Below, one piece after another: positions 1-7,447 of a stretch of DNA of 64,000 nt (its first letter is position 1; every line of letters begins with the position of its first letter). Origin of the DNA: Salinispirillum sp049115955 (GTDB lineage: Bacteria > Pseudomonadota > Gammaproteobacteria > Pseudomonadales > Natronospirillaceae); NCBI GenBank assembly GCA_049115955.1, contig JAGDZJ010000024.1, forward strand, positions 1 through 64,000, in the 5' to 3' direction. The position numbers were made by a program, and so were the translations under genes. The notes beneath the pieces were generated by a model. That model saw only the letters and a list, made by a program, of their open reading frames with translations, was not told the origin of the DNA and made no database searches.

Positions 1-21
1 ACCACGCCGTAGAATGAACGG

Positions 22-84
22 TTACAGTACACTGTGGTTTGTCTCTTGCTCACAGCTTCTGCAATAACTTCTGATTTTTGTCAT
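22..84 (-). pseudogene. Possible broken or very small cassette ORF
   Basis: On the minus strand an ATG at 84 is preceded by an AAGG box about nine bases upstream, just inside the cassette that begins at the attC-like site 120-155. The frame reads MTKIRSYCRSCEQETNHSVL and then stops at TAA (22-24). The Cys-x2-Cys spacing followed by a His resembles the start of a small zinc-ribbon protein, so the early stop could be a frameshift or nonsense mutation in a longer gene continuing left of the window. It could also be a meaningless short ORF. The window edge prevents a decision. Confidence 0.25.
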
Positions 85-119
85 TTTTAGAACCTTATTC
101 GAGGATATGCGACAAAAGA

Positions 120-155
120 GCTAACGCCCAGTTTTCGGGTGTGCTGATTGTTAGA
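120..155 (-). repeat. attC-like recombination site A (short)
   Basis: Read on the minus strand this 36-base element starts TCTAACAATCAG and ends CTGGGCGTTAGC, so the outer TAAC/GTTA and CAG/CTG segments can pair. It is much shorter than the usual 57-141 base attC and lacks a clear inner stem. The TAA stop of the 151-645 gene is part of its first core box. Its identity rests on the boxes shared with the two longer sites nearby. Confidence 0.6.
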
Positions 156-645
156 AGATACCTACTTCGTATGCCATATTTACTTCGTCGTTGATCTGCA
201 TGCACCACTTCATAACTACAAGCCCTGCTTTCACCAGTTTTATATCGCGCTCACGATTGCTGTACTCAGGAGACCAAATTTTAGCTCCATGAAAGAGGTT
301 ATTCCTGACCCTGCGAACCATTAGCAGTACTTGTTGTGCTTGCGGCAAACTTCTGTCCGGTGGAGTATCTTTCCATTTAACCCGACCATTTCTAAGAATT
401 TGCTTTCTCGGCGGTTCTGCCAAGAGGTAGTCAACAGCCTCTCGGAATATAGGATCCGCCACGGATCGAAAATTATGGTCAATGTTCAGGGCAAAGGCAT
501 CCCAGTTAGCTTCTACTGAGCTATCGCCTCCTCGTGCGAACCCAGAACCTTTGAGCGCATACTCGCAGCGGGCGAAAGTTCCGAGAAACTCGTAAGTAAT
601 TTCTGGCGGTAACAGCATATTTGGAAATGGTGTGCGCATCTGCAT
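151..645 (-). CDS. Cassette protein with HEPN-like RNNLFH motif
   Basis: A 164-residue protein, first gene of the cluster from the left. The start ATG at 645 sits eight bases from the cassette recombination point and has an AAGG box immediately upstream; a second ATG two codons later is possible. Residues 111-120 contain RNNLFH (Arg114, Asn115, His119) followed by Gly-Ala-Lys, matching the Arg-x4-6-His signature of HEPN domains, which are often RNases in toxin-antitoxin and defence systems. The preceding region (about 50-112) is predicted helical, also as in HEPN folds. No membrane segment or signal peptide is seen. No partner such as a MNT nucleotidyltransferase lies beside it. The family is inferred from one motif; this could equally be an uncharacterised HEPN-fold protein without nuclease activity. 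Confidence 0.6.
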   Translation of the reverse strand: MQMRTPFPNMLLPPEITYEFLGTFARCEYALKGSGFARGGDSSVEANWDAFALNIDHNFRSVADPIFREAVDYLLAEPPRKQILRNGRVKWKDTPPDRSLPQAQQVLLMVRRVRNNLFHGAKIWSPEYSNRERDIKLVKAGLVVMKWCMQINDEVNMAYEVGIF

Positions 646-651
646 GTACCT

Positions 652-743
652 TCTAACGCCCGGCTTTAGGGCGGACTTGTAGCCGCAAACGCGGCGGAAA
701 GGCCGTCCCAGCCCCGAAGGGGCAATAACAGCCGATTGTTAGC
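652..743 (-). repeat. attC site B (about 92 bp)
   Basis: The minus strand begins GCTAACAATCGGCTG and ends AGCCGGGCGTTAGA, giving complementary outer boxes (TAAC/GTTA, CGGCT/AGCCG). Inside are a perfect GCCCC-TTC-GGGGC hairpin and a GCCGC-GTTT-GCGGC hairpin, so the bottom strand can fold as attC sites do. It follows the stop codon of the 743-1249 gene directly and lies eight bases from the start codon of the 151-645 gene, the spacing expected of joined cassettes. Confidence 0.85.
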
Positions 744-1249
744 TATTTCAACACCTTGATACGATTAACATTCAATAGAGCTTTAGTCTTGTGATGCCCC
801 GTATGTCCAAAGAACACTTCCCCTTCCACTCTTATATACTTTCCAAGGATGTCAAAGTGCTTGTCATAAACCTCAGATGATATGCTCAATTGAAACATGC
901 ACGACAGACCATTCTCATACAGTTCACCACTTTCCATACTTCGACCCACCAAACTAATGGGTTCATTGGTATATAGGATCCAATAGAACTGTGGTCTGTC
1001 ACCATCATTTATTGATTCATAATTTGGAGGCCCAGGAAAGACTTCTTCCCGAACCTTTCCGTGTAGGGTAGCAACCTGTCCATCCAACAACTCTTTAGGG
1101 AGGCCTTGACCTTTCTCAAACATTGAGTTTTTTGATCTGAATACTCGGTGTCGGATGTTTTGAGATAGAAGAATACTCACGACAGCAATAATCATTGAGC
1201 TTATAACTCCGACCCCCTGCCAAGTAGCGCTGGATAAAAATTCTACCAA
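743..1249 (-). CDS. Cassette membrane-anchored protein with DUF4431-like C-terminus
   Basis: I place the start at TTG 1249 because AAGAGGA lies seven bases upstream; the longer reading from GTG 1285 would begin inside the attC site. The resulting protein has 168 residues. One hydrophobic helix lies near the N-terminus (about residues 10-30, containing ISSMIIAVVSILLS), followed by basic residues and a soluble, probably cytoplasmic, domain. The C-terminal part contains GKYIRVEGEVFFGHTGHHKT, a pattern I recall from DUF4431, a domain of unknown function with a conserved His-rich GHTGHH segment. The TAG stop at 743-745 abuts attC site B. No function can be assigned. The family call is from memory of one motif. 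Confidence 0.65.
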   Translation of the reverse strand: MVEFLSSATWQGVGVISSMIIAVVSILLSQNIRHRVFRSKNSMFEKGQGLPKELLDGQVATLHGKVREEVFPGPPNYESINDGDRPQFYWILYTNEPISLVGRSMESGELYENGLSCMFQLSISSEVYDKHFDILGKYIRVEGEVFFGHTGHHKTKALLNVNRIKVLK

Positions 1250-1267
1250 AACAGAGTCCTCTTTTAA

Positions 1268-1344
1268 GCTAACGCCGCTCAGCACGCGCGGCTACGGAAT
1301 GGAGGCGTAGCCGCAATGTAGTAGCCGTGACTGGCATGGTTAGC
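1268..1344 (-). repeat. attC site C (77 bp)
   Basis: On the minus strand it starts GCTAACCATGCC and ends GCGGCGTTAGC. Between them, GCGGCTAC and GTAGCCGC form a perfect 8-bp stem around a short loop, and CACG/CGTG plus GCC/GGC extend the pairing to the outer TAAC/GTTA boxes. This is the clearest attC fold of the three. The TAA stop of the 1340-1519 gene lies within the first box. Confidence 0.85.
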
Positions 1345-1519
1345 TTTTACCATTTGCGTACCCAGCACAACACCAGAGATCGTAATCGAACAAGCTTGGA
1401 TTGTTGATTAGATCAACAGAGCGCTCATAGAGCATGTTAAGCCGCTCGTTTTGAGGTGCCTTAACATCCGCAAGGAACTGCTCGACCTCTTCTTTGCTAC
1501 GGGTTCGATATTCCGTCAT
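1340..1519 (-). CDS. Small cassette protein of unknown function (59 aa)
   Basis: The ATG at 1519 is preferred because GGAAG stands five bases upstream; a longer reading from 1570 has no ribosome binding site. The 59-residue product begins MTEYRTRSKEEVEQFL, is charged and probably helical in its first half, and ends in a short segment with a Cys-Cys pair near the C-terminus. It has no signal peptide or membrane helix. It is the first cassette on the right-hand side of the cluster. I recognise no family. Its stop codon falls inside attC site C, which supports it being a real cassette gene. Confidence 0.6.
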   Translation of the reverse strand: MTEYRTRSKEEVEQFLADVKAPQNERLNMLYERSVDLINNPSLFDYDLWCCAGYANGKS

Positions 1520-1810
1520 TACACTTCCATTTTTTGAGCATGCGTATAAACACGGAAGCCCGCAAGCCAAGCTTTTGATTTTATTACAGTTTTCAATACA
1601 GCAACCAGAAAAATGCGCATCAACTCAAATCATCCTAGCAGAAAAACGCGCACGTGCACGCCAAAATGCCTGTTCATACTGGTTGGATAACCAGCACTAA
1701 GCGGATTTCACTGTACTCTCTTGTTTTACCTGAATTTTTTGATTGGTTGAATTTCTGCACCGTTGCACCGATGATTCCCCTACTCTGTTTTTCTTTGTAT
1801 GAGCTAATTC
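1520..1810. other. Gene-free spacer between cassettes and recombinase
   Basis: About 290 AT-rich bases separate the first cassette gene from the divergent recombinase. A 6-bp perfect inverted repeat, CTGGTT-GGAT-AACCAG, lies at 1679-1694. A weak minus-strand promoter-like pair (TTGCTG, 15 bases, TAAAAT) lies in 1574-1602. No attI consensus, attC box or convincing ORF was found, although an integron would carry attI here. Confidence 0.5.
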
Positions 1811-3058
1811 ATGTTGAACGCTGCCTTACGTGTGCCGCCCTCGCCCATTTTTGACCAGATGGAGTACATGCCGGATGCGTTTTCTGGGCGTCGTGAGGCG
1901 TTGCCGCACTATGTGCAGCCACCCTTTCCGGAAGACTACTGGCTGAGTTTACGCTTTTTGCTGTCGTACGACGGTTCTACGGCGACCTTCAATGCGTATC
2001 GCCGTGAGATAGAGCGGTTGCTGCAATGGTGTTGGCTGGTGCAGGAAAAGAGCGTGTGTGCGTTGAAGCGCGACGACATAGAGAAGTTCGTGAAGTTTTG
2101 TCAGGAGCCACCGCGTGCGTGGATCGGCACCAAGAACTGTGCACGGTTTACCGGGCCGGACGATCTGCGTAAGCCCCATGAAGATTGGCGGCCTTTCGTG
2201 GCATCGGTCAGCAAGGTACAAGCACGCGCCGGTATGCATGCGGATACGGCGGAGTATGCGCCCAGTCAGTCGGCGCTGAAAAGTCTGTTCGCTATCCTCT
2301 CCAGTTACTTTAACTTTCTGATTCAGGAAGAAGCCATTGGCTCTAACCCGGTGGCGTTGATTCGGCAAAAGAGCAAATTCCTGGTCACTACGACGCGCCG
2401 TGAAGTACGCCGGTTGAGTAATCTGCAGTGGGACTTTGTGCTGGAAACCGCAGGTTTGATGGCGGCAGAAGACCCAGCCAAGCACGAGCGTACGCTCTTT
2501 GTGATGCAGTGTTTGTATGCGATGTATTTGCGGATTTCAGAATTGGTGGCGGACGAACGCAATGTGCCGTTGATGACGGACTTCCGGCGTGACAGCGACA
2601 GCAACTGGTGGTTTGAAGTAGTCGGTAAAGGTAACAAAGAACGTTCGATCAGTGTGTCTGAGGCGATGCTGGACGCGCTGAAGCGTTATCGTCGCCATTT
2701 GGGCTTAACGCCTATGCCGGTGTCTGGCGAGCGTACGCCGCTGGTGCCGACGCTGGGCGGTAAAAAGCCGGTGACATCCACACGGCATATTCGCGCCATT
2801 GTGCAGTTGTGTTTTGATACGGCGGTTGAGCGTATGCGCTTGGAAGGCTTGGAAGATGAGTCGCATGAGTTGCAGGCGGCAACGGTGCACTGGTTACGCC
2901 ATACGGGGATTTCAGAAGACGTGAAGTTTCGGCCGGTTGACCATGTGCGGGATGATGCGGGTCACGCCAGCAGTTTAACGACCGACCGATACATTGATGC
3001 AGAACGACGCGCCCGGCATGCCAGTGCGCGTCATAAGCCGATGAAGACGGAGAGTTAG
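1811..3058 (+). CDS. Tyrosine site-specific recombinase (non-IntI type)
   Basis: A 415-residue DNA breaking-rejoining enzyme. The N-terminal part (about 40-185) resembles a SAM-like core-binding domain; the C-terminal part holds the complete catalytic set: Arg241 in YLRISEL, Lys273 in GKGNKER, His360 and Arg363 in HWLRHTG, His385 in DDAGH, and the nucleophile Tyr394 in TTDRYI. It is longer than XerC/XerD (about 300) or IntI (about 320-340), and I cannot see the extra helical patch that marks IntI. It is transcribed away from the cassette cluster, as intI would be. The ATG at 1811 has only a weak upstream GAG. The gene ends overlapping ybiT by three bases on opposite strands. It could be a resident chromosomal recombinase unrelated to the cassettes; its target site is unknown. 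Confidence 0.85.
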   Translation: MLNAALRVPPSPIFDQMEYMPDAFSGRREALPHYVQPPFPEDYWLSLRFLLSYDGSTATFNAYRREIERLLQWCWLVQEKSVCALKRDDIEKFVKFCQEPPRAWIGTKNCARFTGPDDLRKPHEDWRPFVASVSKVQARAGMHADTAEYAPSQSALKSLFAILSSYFNFLIQEEAIGSNPVALIRQKSKFLVTTTRREVRRLSNLQWDFVLETAGLMAAEDPAKHERTLFVMQCLYAMYLRISELVADERNVPLMTDFRRDSDSNWWFEVVGKGNKERSISVSEAMLDALKRYRRHLGLTPMPVSGERTPLVPTLGGKKPVTSTRHIRAIVQLCFDTAVERMRLEGLEDESHELQAATVHWLRHTGISEDVKFRPVDHVRDDAGHASSLTTDRYIDAERRARHASARHKPMKTES

Positions 3059-4641
3059 ACTAAGCCTTGGTGGCGTAGGTACTCGTCGTAGCTGCCGTGG
3101 AAGTCTTGCAGGCCGGTCGGTGTGAAATCCAGAATACGTGTGGCCAGCGAGGACACAAACTCGCGGTCGTGGCTGACGAAAATCAGCGTACCGGGGTAGT
3201 TTTCCAGCGCCAGGTTCAAGGATTCAATGGATTCCATGTCCAAGTGGTTGGTGGGTTCGTCCATCAGGATGACGTTGGGGTTGATCAGGCTGAGCTTGCC
3301 AAACAGCATGCGGCCTTTCTCACCACCGGAAATAACTTTAACGGACTTCAACACGTCGTCGTTCGAGAACAACATACGGCCCAATGCGCCACGTACCAGT
3401 TGTTCGTCGCCTTTGGTCCACTGCTTCATCCAGTCAAACAGGTTGGACTCGTACGAGAAGTCGTAGGAGTGGTCCTGCGCGACGTAGCCAATCTCTGCCT
3501 GCTCGGCCCATTTGATGGTGCCGGCATCGGGTTTCAAGTCGCCGTACAGGCAACGCAGCAAGGTGGTCTTACCGGCCCCGTTCGGCCCGATGATGGCGAT
3601 GCGCTCCCCTGCTTCGACTTGCAGGTTCAGCTTGCTGAACAGAGTGTTGCCGTCAAAGCCTTTGGATACGTCTTCCAGCGTGACCGCTTGGCGGTGCAGC
3701 TTTTTGTTCTGCTGGAAACGAATATACGGGCTGACGCGTGATGAAGGTTTCACTTCGTCCAGTTTGATCTTTTCAATCTGCTTGGCGCGTGAAGTAGCCT
3801 GTTTAGCTTTGGAAGCGTTGGCCGAGAAGCGGCTAACAAACTGTTGTAAATCAGCAATTTGCGCTTTCTTCTTCGCGTTTTCCCCTAACAGACGCTCGCG
3901 CGCTTGGGTGGCGGCGGTCATGTATTCGTCGTAGTTGCCGGGGTACAGGCGCAGCTCGCCATAGTCCAAATCAGCCATGTGTGTGCACACGCTGTTCAGG
4001 AAGTGACGGTCGTGCGAAATAATGATGATGGTGCTTTTGCGCTGCACCAAAATGTTTTCCAACCAACGAATGGTGTTGATGTCGAGGTTGTTGGTGGGCT
4101 CGTCGAGCAACAGAATATCGGGGTCAGAAAACAGTGCCTGTGCCAACAGCACACGCAGCTTCCAACCGGGAGCCACTTCGCTCATGGGGCCAAAGTGTTG
4201 TTCCAGCGGGATGTCCAAACCCAGCAGCAATTCACCGGCACGGGCTTCGGCGGTGTAGCCGTCCATTTCGGCGAATTCAACTTCCAGTTCGGCGACCTTC
4301 ATGCCGTCTTCTTCGGACATTTCCGGCAAGCTGTAGATGCGCTCCCGCTCGGCCTTCACTTTCCACAGCTCGGTGTGCCCCATGATGACGGTGTCGATCA
4401 CGCTGAATTCTTCGTAGGCGAACTGGTCCTGCTTCAGCTTACCCACCCGTAGGTTGGGCTCTACCATGACCTGGCCGGACGACGGCACAAGGTCGCGACC
4501 CAGTATTTTCATGAACGTGGACTTGCCGCAGCCGTTGGCGCCAATCAAGCCGTAGCGATTGCCGTTGTTGAATTTAACAGAAACGTTTTCGAACAACGGC
4601 TTGGCGCCGAATTGCATGGTAATGTTGGCAGTAGAAATCAC
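3055..4641 (-). CDS. ybiT: ABC-F ATPase YbiT
   Basis: A 528-residue ribosome-associated ABC-F protein, cytoplasmic, with two fused ATPase domains and no membrane part. Family members act at the ribosomal E site; YbiT's exact role is not settled. The first Walker A is GANGCGKS (34-41) with Walker B ending LLLDEPTNNLD (about 177-187); the second is GPNGAGKT (352-359) with SGGEKGRM and DEPTNHLDMES. The first domain has the unusual signature SEVAPGWKLR in place of LSGGQ, as in E. coli YbiT (530 residues), and a lysine-rich linker lies at about 245-300. Identity to remembered E. coli YbiT is high throughout. It ends three bases inside the end of the convergent recombinase gene. Confidence 0.95.
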   Translation of the reverse strand: MISTANITMQFGAKPLFENVSVKFNNGNRYGLIGANGCGKSTFMKILGRDLVPSSGQVMVEPNLRVGKLKQDQFAYEEFSVIDTVIMGHTELWKVKAERERIYSLPEMSEEDGMKVAELEVEFAEMDGYTAEARAGELLLGLDIPLEQHFGPMSEVAPGWKLRVLLAQALFSDPDILLLDEPTNNLDINTIRWLENILVQRKSTIIIISHDRHFLNSVCTHMADLDYGELRLYPGNYDEYMTAATQARERLLGENAKKKAQIADLQQFVSRFSANASKAKQATSRAKQIEKIKLDEVKPSSRVSPYIRFQQNKKLHRQAVTLEDVSKGFDGNTLFSKLNLQVEAGERIAIIGPNGAGKTTLLRCLYGDLKPDAGTIKWAEQAEIGYVAQDHSYDFSYESNLFDWMKQWTKGDEQLVRGALGRMLFSNDDVLKSVKVISGGEKGRMLFGKLSLINPNVILMDEPTNHLDMESIESLNLALENYPGTLIFVSHDREFVSSLATRILDFTPTGLQDFHGSYDEYLRHQGLV

Positions 4642-4728
4642 AGAAAAAGGTGTCCAATTAGGGTCGAATGGGCGAAAACAAAGGCGCGCATTGTACCCAA
4701 AAGCCTTGTGATTAACTACCTTTGTCCA

Positions 4729-5154
4729 TCAGAGCGAATTTAGGGCTGCTATTATTTTCTCTGCATTTGCCTTCAAGACTTCTGGGTCACCTTGCACCAT
4801 GGCGTGCGGTTGGCGCAGTTCGGCTAACGACGTCGGAATAACGTGGAAGTGCAGATGCGGTACGGTTTGCCCCGCCCCTGCGCCGTTTAACTGGAACAAC
4901 ACGACGCCTGGCCCTTGCATGGCTTTATCCACGGCGGCCGCAATGCGTTTGGTGGTTTTAATAACGGCGGCGGCGGCTTCGTCAGAAATGTCCAGCAAGG
5001 TTTCTGCGGGCTCTTTAGGAATGACCAGCGTGTGACCGTCGATTTGCGGCATGATGTCCATAAACGCCAGCGTGTGCTCGTCTTCGTACACTTTGATGCA
5101 CGGTAATTCGCCGCGCAGGATCTTCGCAAATACGTTGTTGTTGTCGTACGCCAT
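4729..5154 (-). CDS. HIT family nucleotide hydrolase
   Basis: A 141-residue histidine-triad protein. The defining motif HLHFHVIP places the triad at His100, His102 and His104, and the N-terminus (FAKILRGELPCIKVYED) is typical of the HINT branch. Such enzymes hydrolyse nucleoside phosphoramidates or AMP conjugates in the cytosol; the physiological substrate is not evident. It is the last of three same-strand genes (tdk, tauE-like, HIT), 47 bases after the TauE-like gene, so it may have its own start signals. Length is normal. Confidence 0.9.
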   Translation of the reverse strand: MAYDNNNVFAKILRGELPCIKVYEDEHTLAFMDIMPQIDGHTLVIPKEPAETLLDISDEAAAAVIKTTKRIAAAVDKAMQGPGVVLFQLNGAGAGQTVPHLHFHVIPTSLAELRQPHAMVQGDPEVLKANAEKIIAALNSL

Positions 5155-5201
5155 AGCTGATTCCCTTATGGTAATAAATGGTTTGCGATGAATCTATTCT
5201 G

Positions 5202-5963
5202 TCACAGAAAGGTGGTCCAAACATAACGCGCCGCCATGCCTATACACATGACGACAATCAGTGGACGTATCCAACTGATCTTACCGCCTATGATCATGTG
5301 GCTGCCAGCCCAAGCGCCAATCATTTGCCCGCCGATCATCACTAGGCCCAATAACCAGATGATATGGCCGCTAAAGGCAAAGATCAGTAACGACACGATA
5401 TTTGAGGCGAAGTTCATCAACTTGGCTTTGGCGGTGGCTTGGATCAGGTTCTCCGCGCGCAGTACGTTGCGCGAAAACGCGAACAACGAGCCAGTGCCGG
5501 GGCCAAAAAAACCGTCATAAAAGCCGATACCAGGTGCTACGGTGGTGCGGTAGGTTTCTTCCGACATTTTAGGCGGTGTGTCGGTCTGCGCTTTAGGGGC
5601 AACCAAATAATAGATGGCGACCGAGACGAGCACCACGGGGATGATGACGTCTAATACGCGCACATCGACCATTTGCACCAATATCGTGCCTACGGCCGAG
5701 CCGATCACGCTGGCAAAAAACAGCCATTTAACTTGCTGCCAGGTCACCAGGCCGCTGCGCAGCATGCGAAAGCTTGATGTCAGCGTACCAAAGGAGCCCT
5801 GCAGCTTGTTCGTGGCGAGCGCCGCAATGGGTGGCACTTGCGCCAATAACAAAGCGGGCAATACGATGAGTCCGCCGCCGCCCGCCAAGGTATCAATGAA
5901 ACCCGCGACCATAGCGACAAAGAACAAGGCGACGAGGACTTCGGGGCTGAATAGTGTTTCCAA
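5202..5963 (-). CDS. TauE/SafE family membrane protein (YfcA-like)
   Basis: A 253-residue integral inner-membrane protein with about seven to eight hydrophobic segments. The N-terminal repeat has the family motif GFIDTLAGGGGLIVLPALL (about 21-39), and the second half repeats it as GFYDGFFGPGTGS, the two-repeat pattern of TauE/SafE proteins. Members are proposed exporters of sulfite or organosulfonates, but YfcA-type proteins have no established substrate. It starts two bases after tdk, so the two are probably co-transcribed. The substrate is left open. Confidence 0.88.
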   Translation of the reverse strand: METLFSPEVLVALFFVAMVAGFIDTLAGGGGLIVLPALLLAQVPPIAALATNKLQGSFGTLTSSFRMLRSGLVTWQQVKWLFFASVIGSAVGTILVQMVDVRVLDVIIPVVLVSVAIYYLVAPKAQTDTPPKMSEETYRTTVAPGIGFYDGFFGPGTGSLFAFSRNVLRAENLIQATAKAKLMNFASNIVSLLIFAFSGHIIWLLGLVMIGGQMIGAWAGSHMIIGGKISWIRPLIVVMCIGMAARYVWTTFL

Positions 5964-5965
5964 GA

Positions 5966-6580
5966 TTATTCCTTGGCTAAAGCGGGCTTGGCCGCAGAAT
6001 GGTCACCCGCCAACGCTGCTCGATGATGAGCGCGGCACAGGGAAACATAGACGTCGTTGTCGCCGATGACGACCTGTTCGCCGCTCTGCTGCACAAGGCC
6101 GTCGCCGCTTAAACGCACGGTCATGGTGGCTTTACGGCCGCAATGGCAAATGGCTTTCAGTTCGCTGAGTTTGTCGGCAATGGCCAATAACCGTGAGCTG
6201 CCGGGGAAGAGCTGGCCCATGAAGTCGGTACGCAGACCGTAACAGACGACGGGCACATTGAGGTCATCAACCACGGCAGCGAGTTGGTCGACCTGCACTA
6301 CGCTGAGAAACTGGGCTTCATCGATCAAAATGCAGTGCAGGGTTTTATCGGCTTGTTGTGCCTGTACCCATGCTACGAAGTCGGTATCGCCGTCGAACAG
6401 CTCGGCGTCGGCGGCTAAGCCAATCCGGCTGGCAATTCGGCCGCGGCCGTAGCGTTCGTCAATGGCGGCGGTAAACAGCACTGGCGCTAAGCCACGTTCG
6501 CGGTAGTTGTGTGCGTTTTGCAGCAGGCTGGTGGATTTGCCTGCGTTCATCGCTGAATAATAGAAGTAAAGTTGTGCCAT
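5966..6580 (-). CDS. tdk: Thymidine kinase
   Basis: A 204-residue type II thymidine kinase that phosphorylates thymidine to dTMP in pyrimidine salvage. The P-loop is SAMNAGKST (9-17), the catalytic glutamate is Glu88 in DEAQF, and the structural zinc ligands fall at Cys145, Cys147, Cys182 and His185, the same spacing as the E. coli enzyme. Length matches the family. It starts 51 bases from xthA on the opposite strand, so the short gap must hold both promoters. The TauE-like gene follows after two bases. Confidence 0.96.
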   Translation of the reverse strand: MAQLYFYYSAMNAGKSTSLLQNAHNYRERGLAPVLFTAAIDERYGRGRIASRIGLAADAELFDGDTDFVAWVQAQQADKTLHCILIDEAQFLSVVQVDQLAAVVDDLNVPVVCYGLRTDFMGQLFPGSSRLLAIADKLSELKAICHCGRKATMTVRLSGDGLVQQSGEQVVIGDNDVYVSLCRAHHRAALAGDHSAAKPALAKE

Positions 6581-6631
6581 GCTGTGTCCTTGTTAGAATG
6601 CGATGAACCGATCTCAGGGAAATACCGAGCT

Positions 6632-7447
6632 ATGCGAATAATCTCCTTCAATATTAACGGCCTACGTGCTCGCTTGCATCAACTGGAAGCAATTATTGCG
6701 CGTTGGTCGCCCGATGTGCTCTGCCTGCAAGAAATTAAGGTGCATGACGAACAATTCCCGTTAGAGGCCATCACCGCCTTGGGCTACAGCGTGATCTACA
6801 ATGGCCAAAAAGGTCATTACGGGGTGGCGACACTGAGTAAACTGCCGGGAAACTTGCTGGCCAAGCGCTTTCCACAGGAAGACGAAGACGCGCAGCGTCG
6901 GTTGATCATCAGTGAGCATGTGTCGGATTCTGGCAAAACGGTGACGGTGATTAACGGGTATTTTCCGCAAGGTGAATCACGCGACCACCCGACTAAGTTT
7001 CCGATGAAGGTCGATTTCTACCGCAACCTGCAAACCTGGCTGCAAGAGCGTCATACGCCGGATGACCATGTGGTGATTTTGGGTGATTTCAACATCGCTC
7101 CGGAAGATCACGACATCGGTATTGGCGAGATCAATATGAAGCGCTGGTTGCGTGTGGGAAAATGCGCTTTCTTACCAGAAGAGCGCGAGTGGCTTGACGA
7201 GCTGAAAGCCTGGGGGCTGATCGACAGCTTCCGCCTGCACCACCCGGACGTAAATGACCGGTTCAGTTGGTTTGATTACCGCTCACGCGGGTTTGAGGAC
7301 GAGCCGAAGCGTGGTCTGCGTATCGATACGCTGATGGTCACGGCGCCCATGGCGGCACAGTGCACAGCGTCGGGTGTGGATTACGATACGCGCAGCATGG
7401 AGAAGCCGTCGGATCATGCGCCGGTATGGGGTGATTTCAACGTTTAA
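6632..7447 (+). CDS. xthA: Exodeoxyribonuclease III
   Basis: A 271-residue AP endonuclease / 3'-5' exonuclease of base excision repair. I choose ATG 6632 because the protein then begins MRIISFNINGLRARL as family members do; an upstream in-frame start at 6572 would overlap tdk. Catalytic residues are visible: Glu34 in LQEIK, Asp152 and Asn154 in GDFNIAP, and His262 in SDHAPVW, nearly the same numbering as E. coli ExoIII (268 residues). A GGGA box lies about 14 bases upstream. The gene ends overlapping the convergent helicase gene by four bases. Confidence 0.95.
   Translation: MRIISFNINGLRARLHQLEAIIARWSPDVLCLQEIKVHDEQFPLEAITALGYSVIYNGQKGHYGVATLSKLPGNLLAKRFPQEDEDAQRRLIISEHVSDSGKTVTVINGYFPQGESRDHPTKFPMKVDFYRNLQTWLQERHTPDDHVVILGDFNIAPEDHDIGIGEINMKRWLRVGKCAFLPEEREWLDELKAWGLIDSFRLHHPDVNDRFSWFDYRSRGFEDEPKRGLRIDTLMVTAPMAAQCTASGVDYDTRSMEKPSDHAPVWGDFNV

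Larger units (their letters stand above)
1..1519 (-). mobile_element. Integron-type gene cassette cluster (edge of array)
   Basis: Three complete minus-strand genes (151-645, 743-1249, 1340-1519) and the beginning of a fourth unit are separated by three attC-like sites (120-155, 652-743, 1268-1344). On the minus strand each site begins with a CTAAC box and ends with GGCGTTAG, and each gene's stop codon lies in or directly beside the first box of the site that follows it, which is the standard cassette design. The genes look AT-richer than the core genes to the right and are mutually unrelated. No attI and no IntI-type gene is visible in the window, so this is either the distal end of an array extending left of position 1 or a cluster of attC sites lacking an integrase. 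The call rests on site structure seen directly; mobility is inferred. Confidence 0.8.

Noticed and set aside
1494..1854. Two overlapping short ORFs between cassettes and recombinase
   Set aside because: They lack ribosome sites and one runs into the recombinase gene in another frame.
1811..3058. Reading the recombinase as XerC/XerD with a dif site
   Set aside because: It is about 100 residues too long and I found no dif-like 28-bp element nearby.
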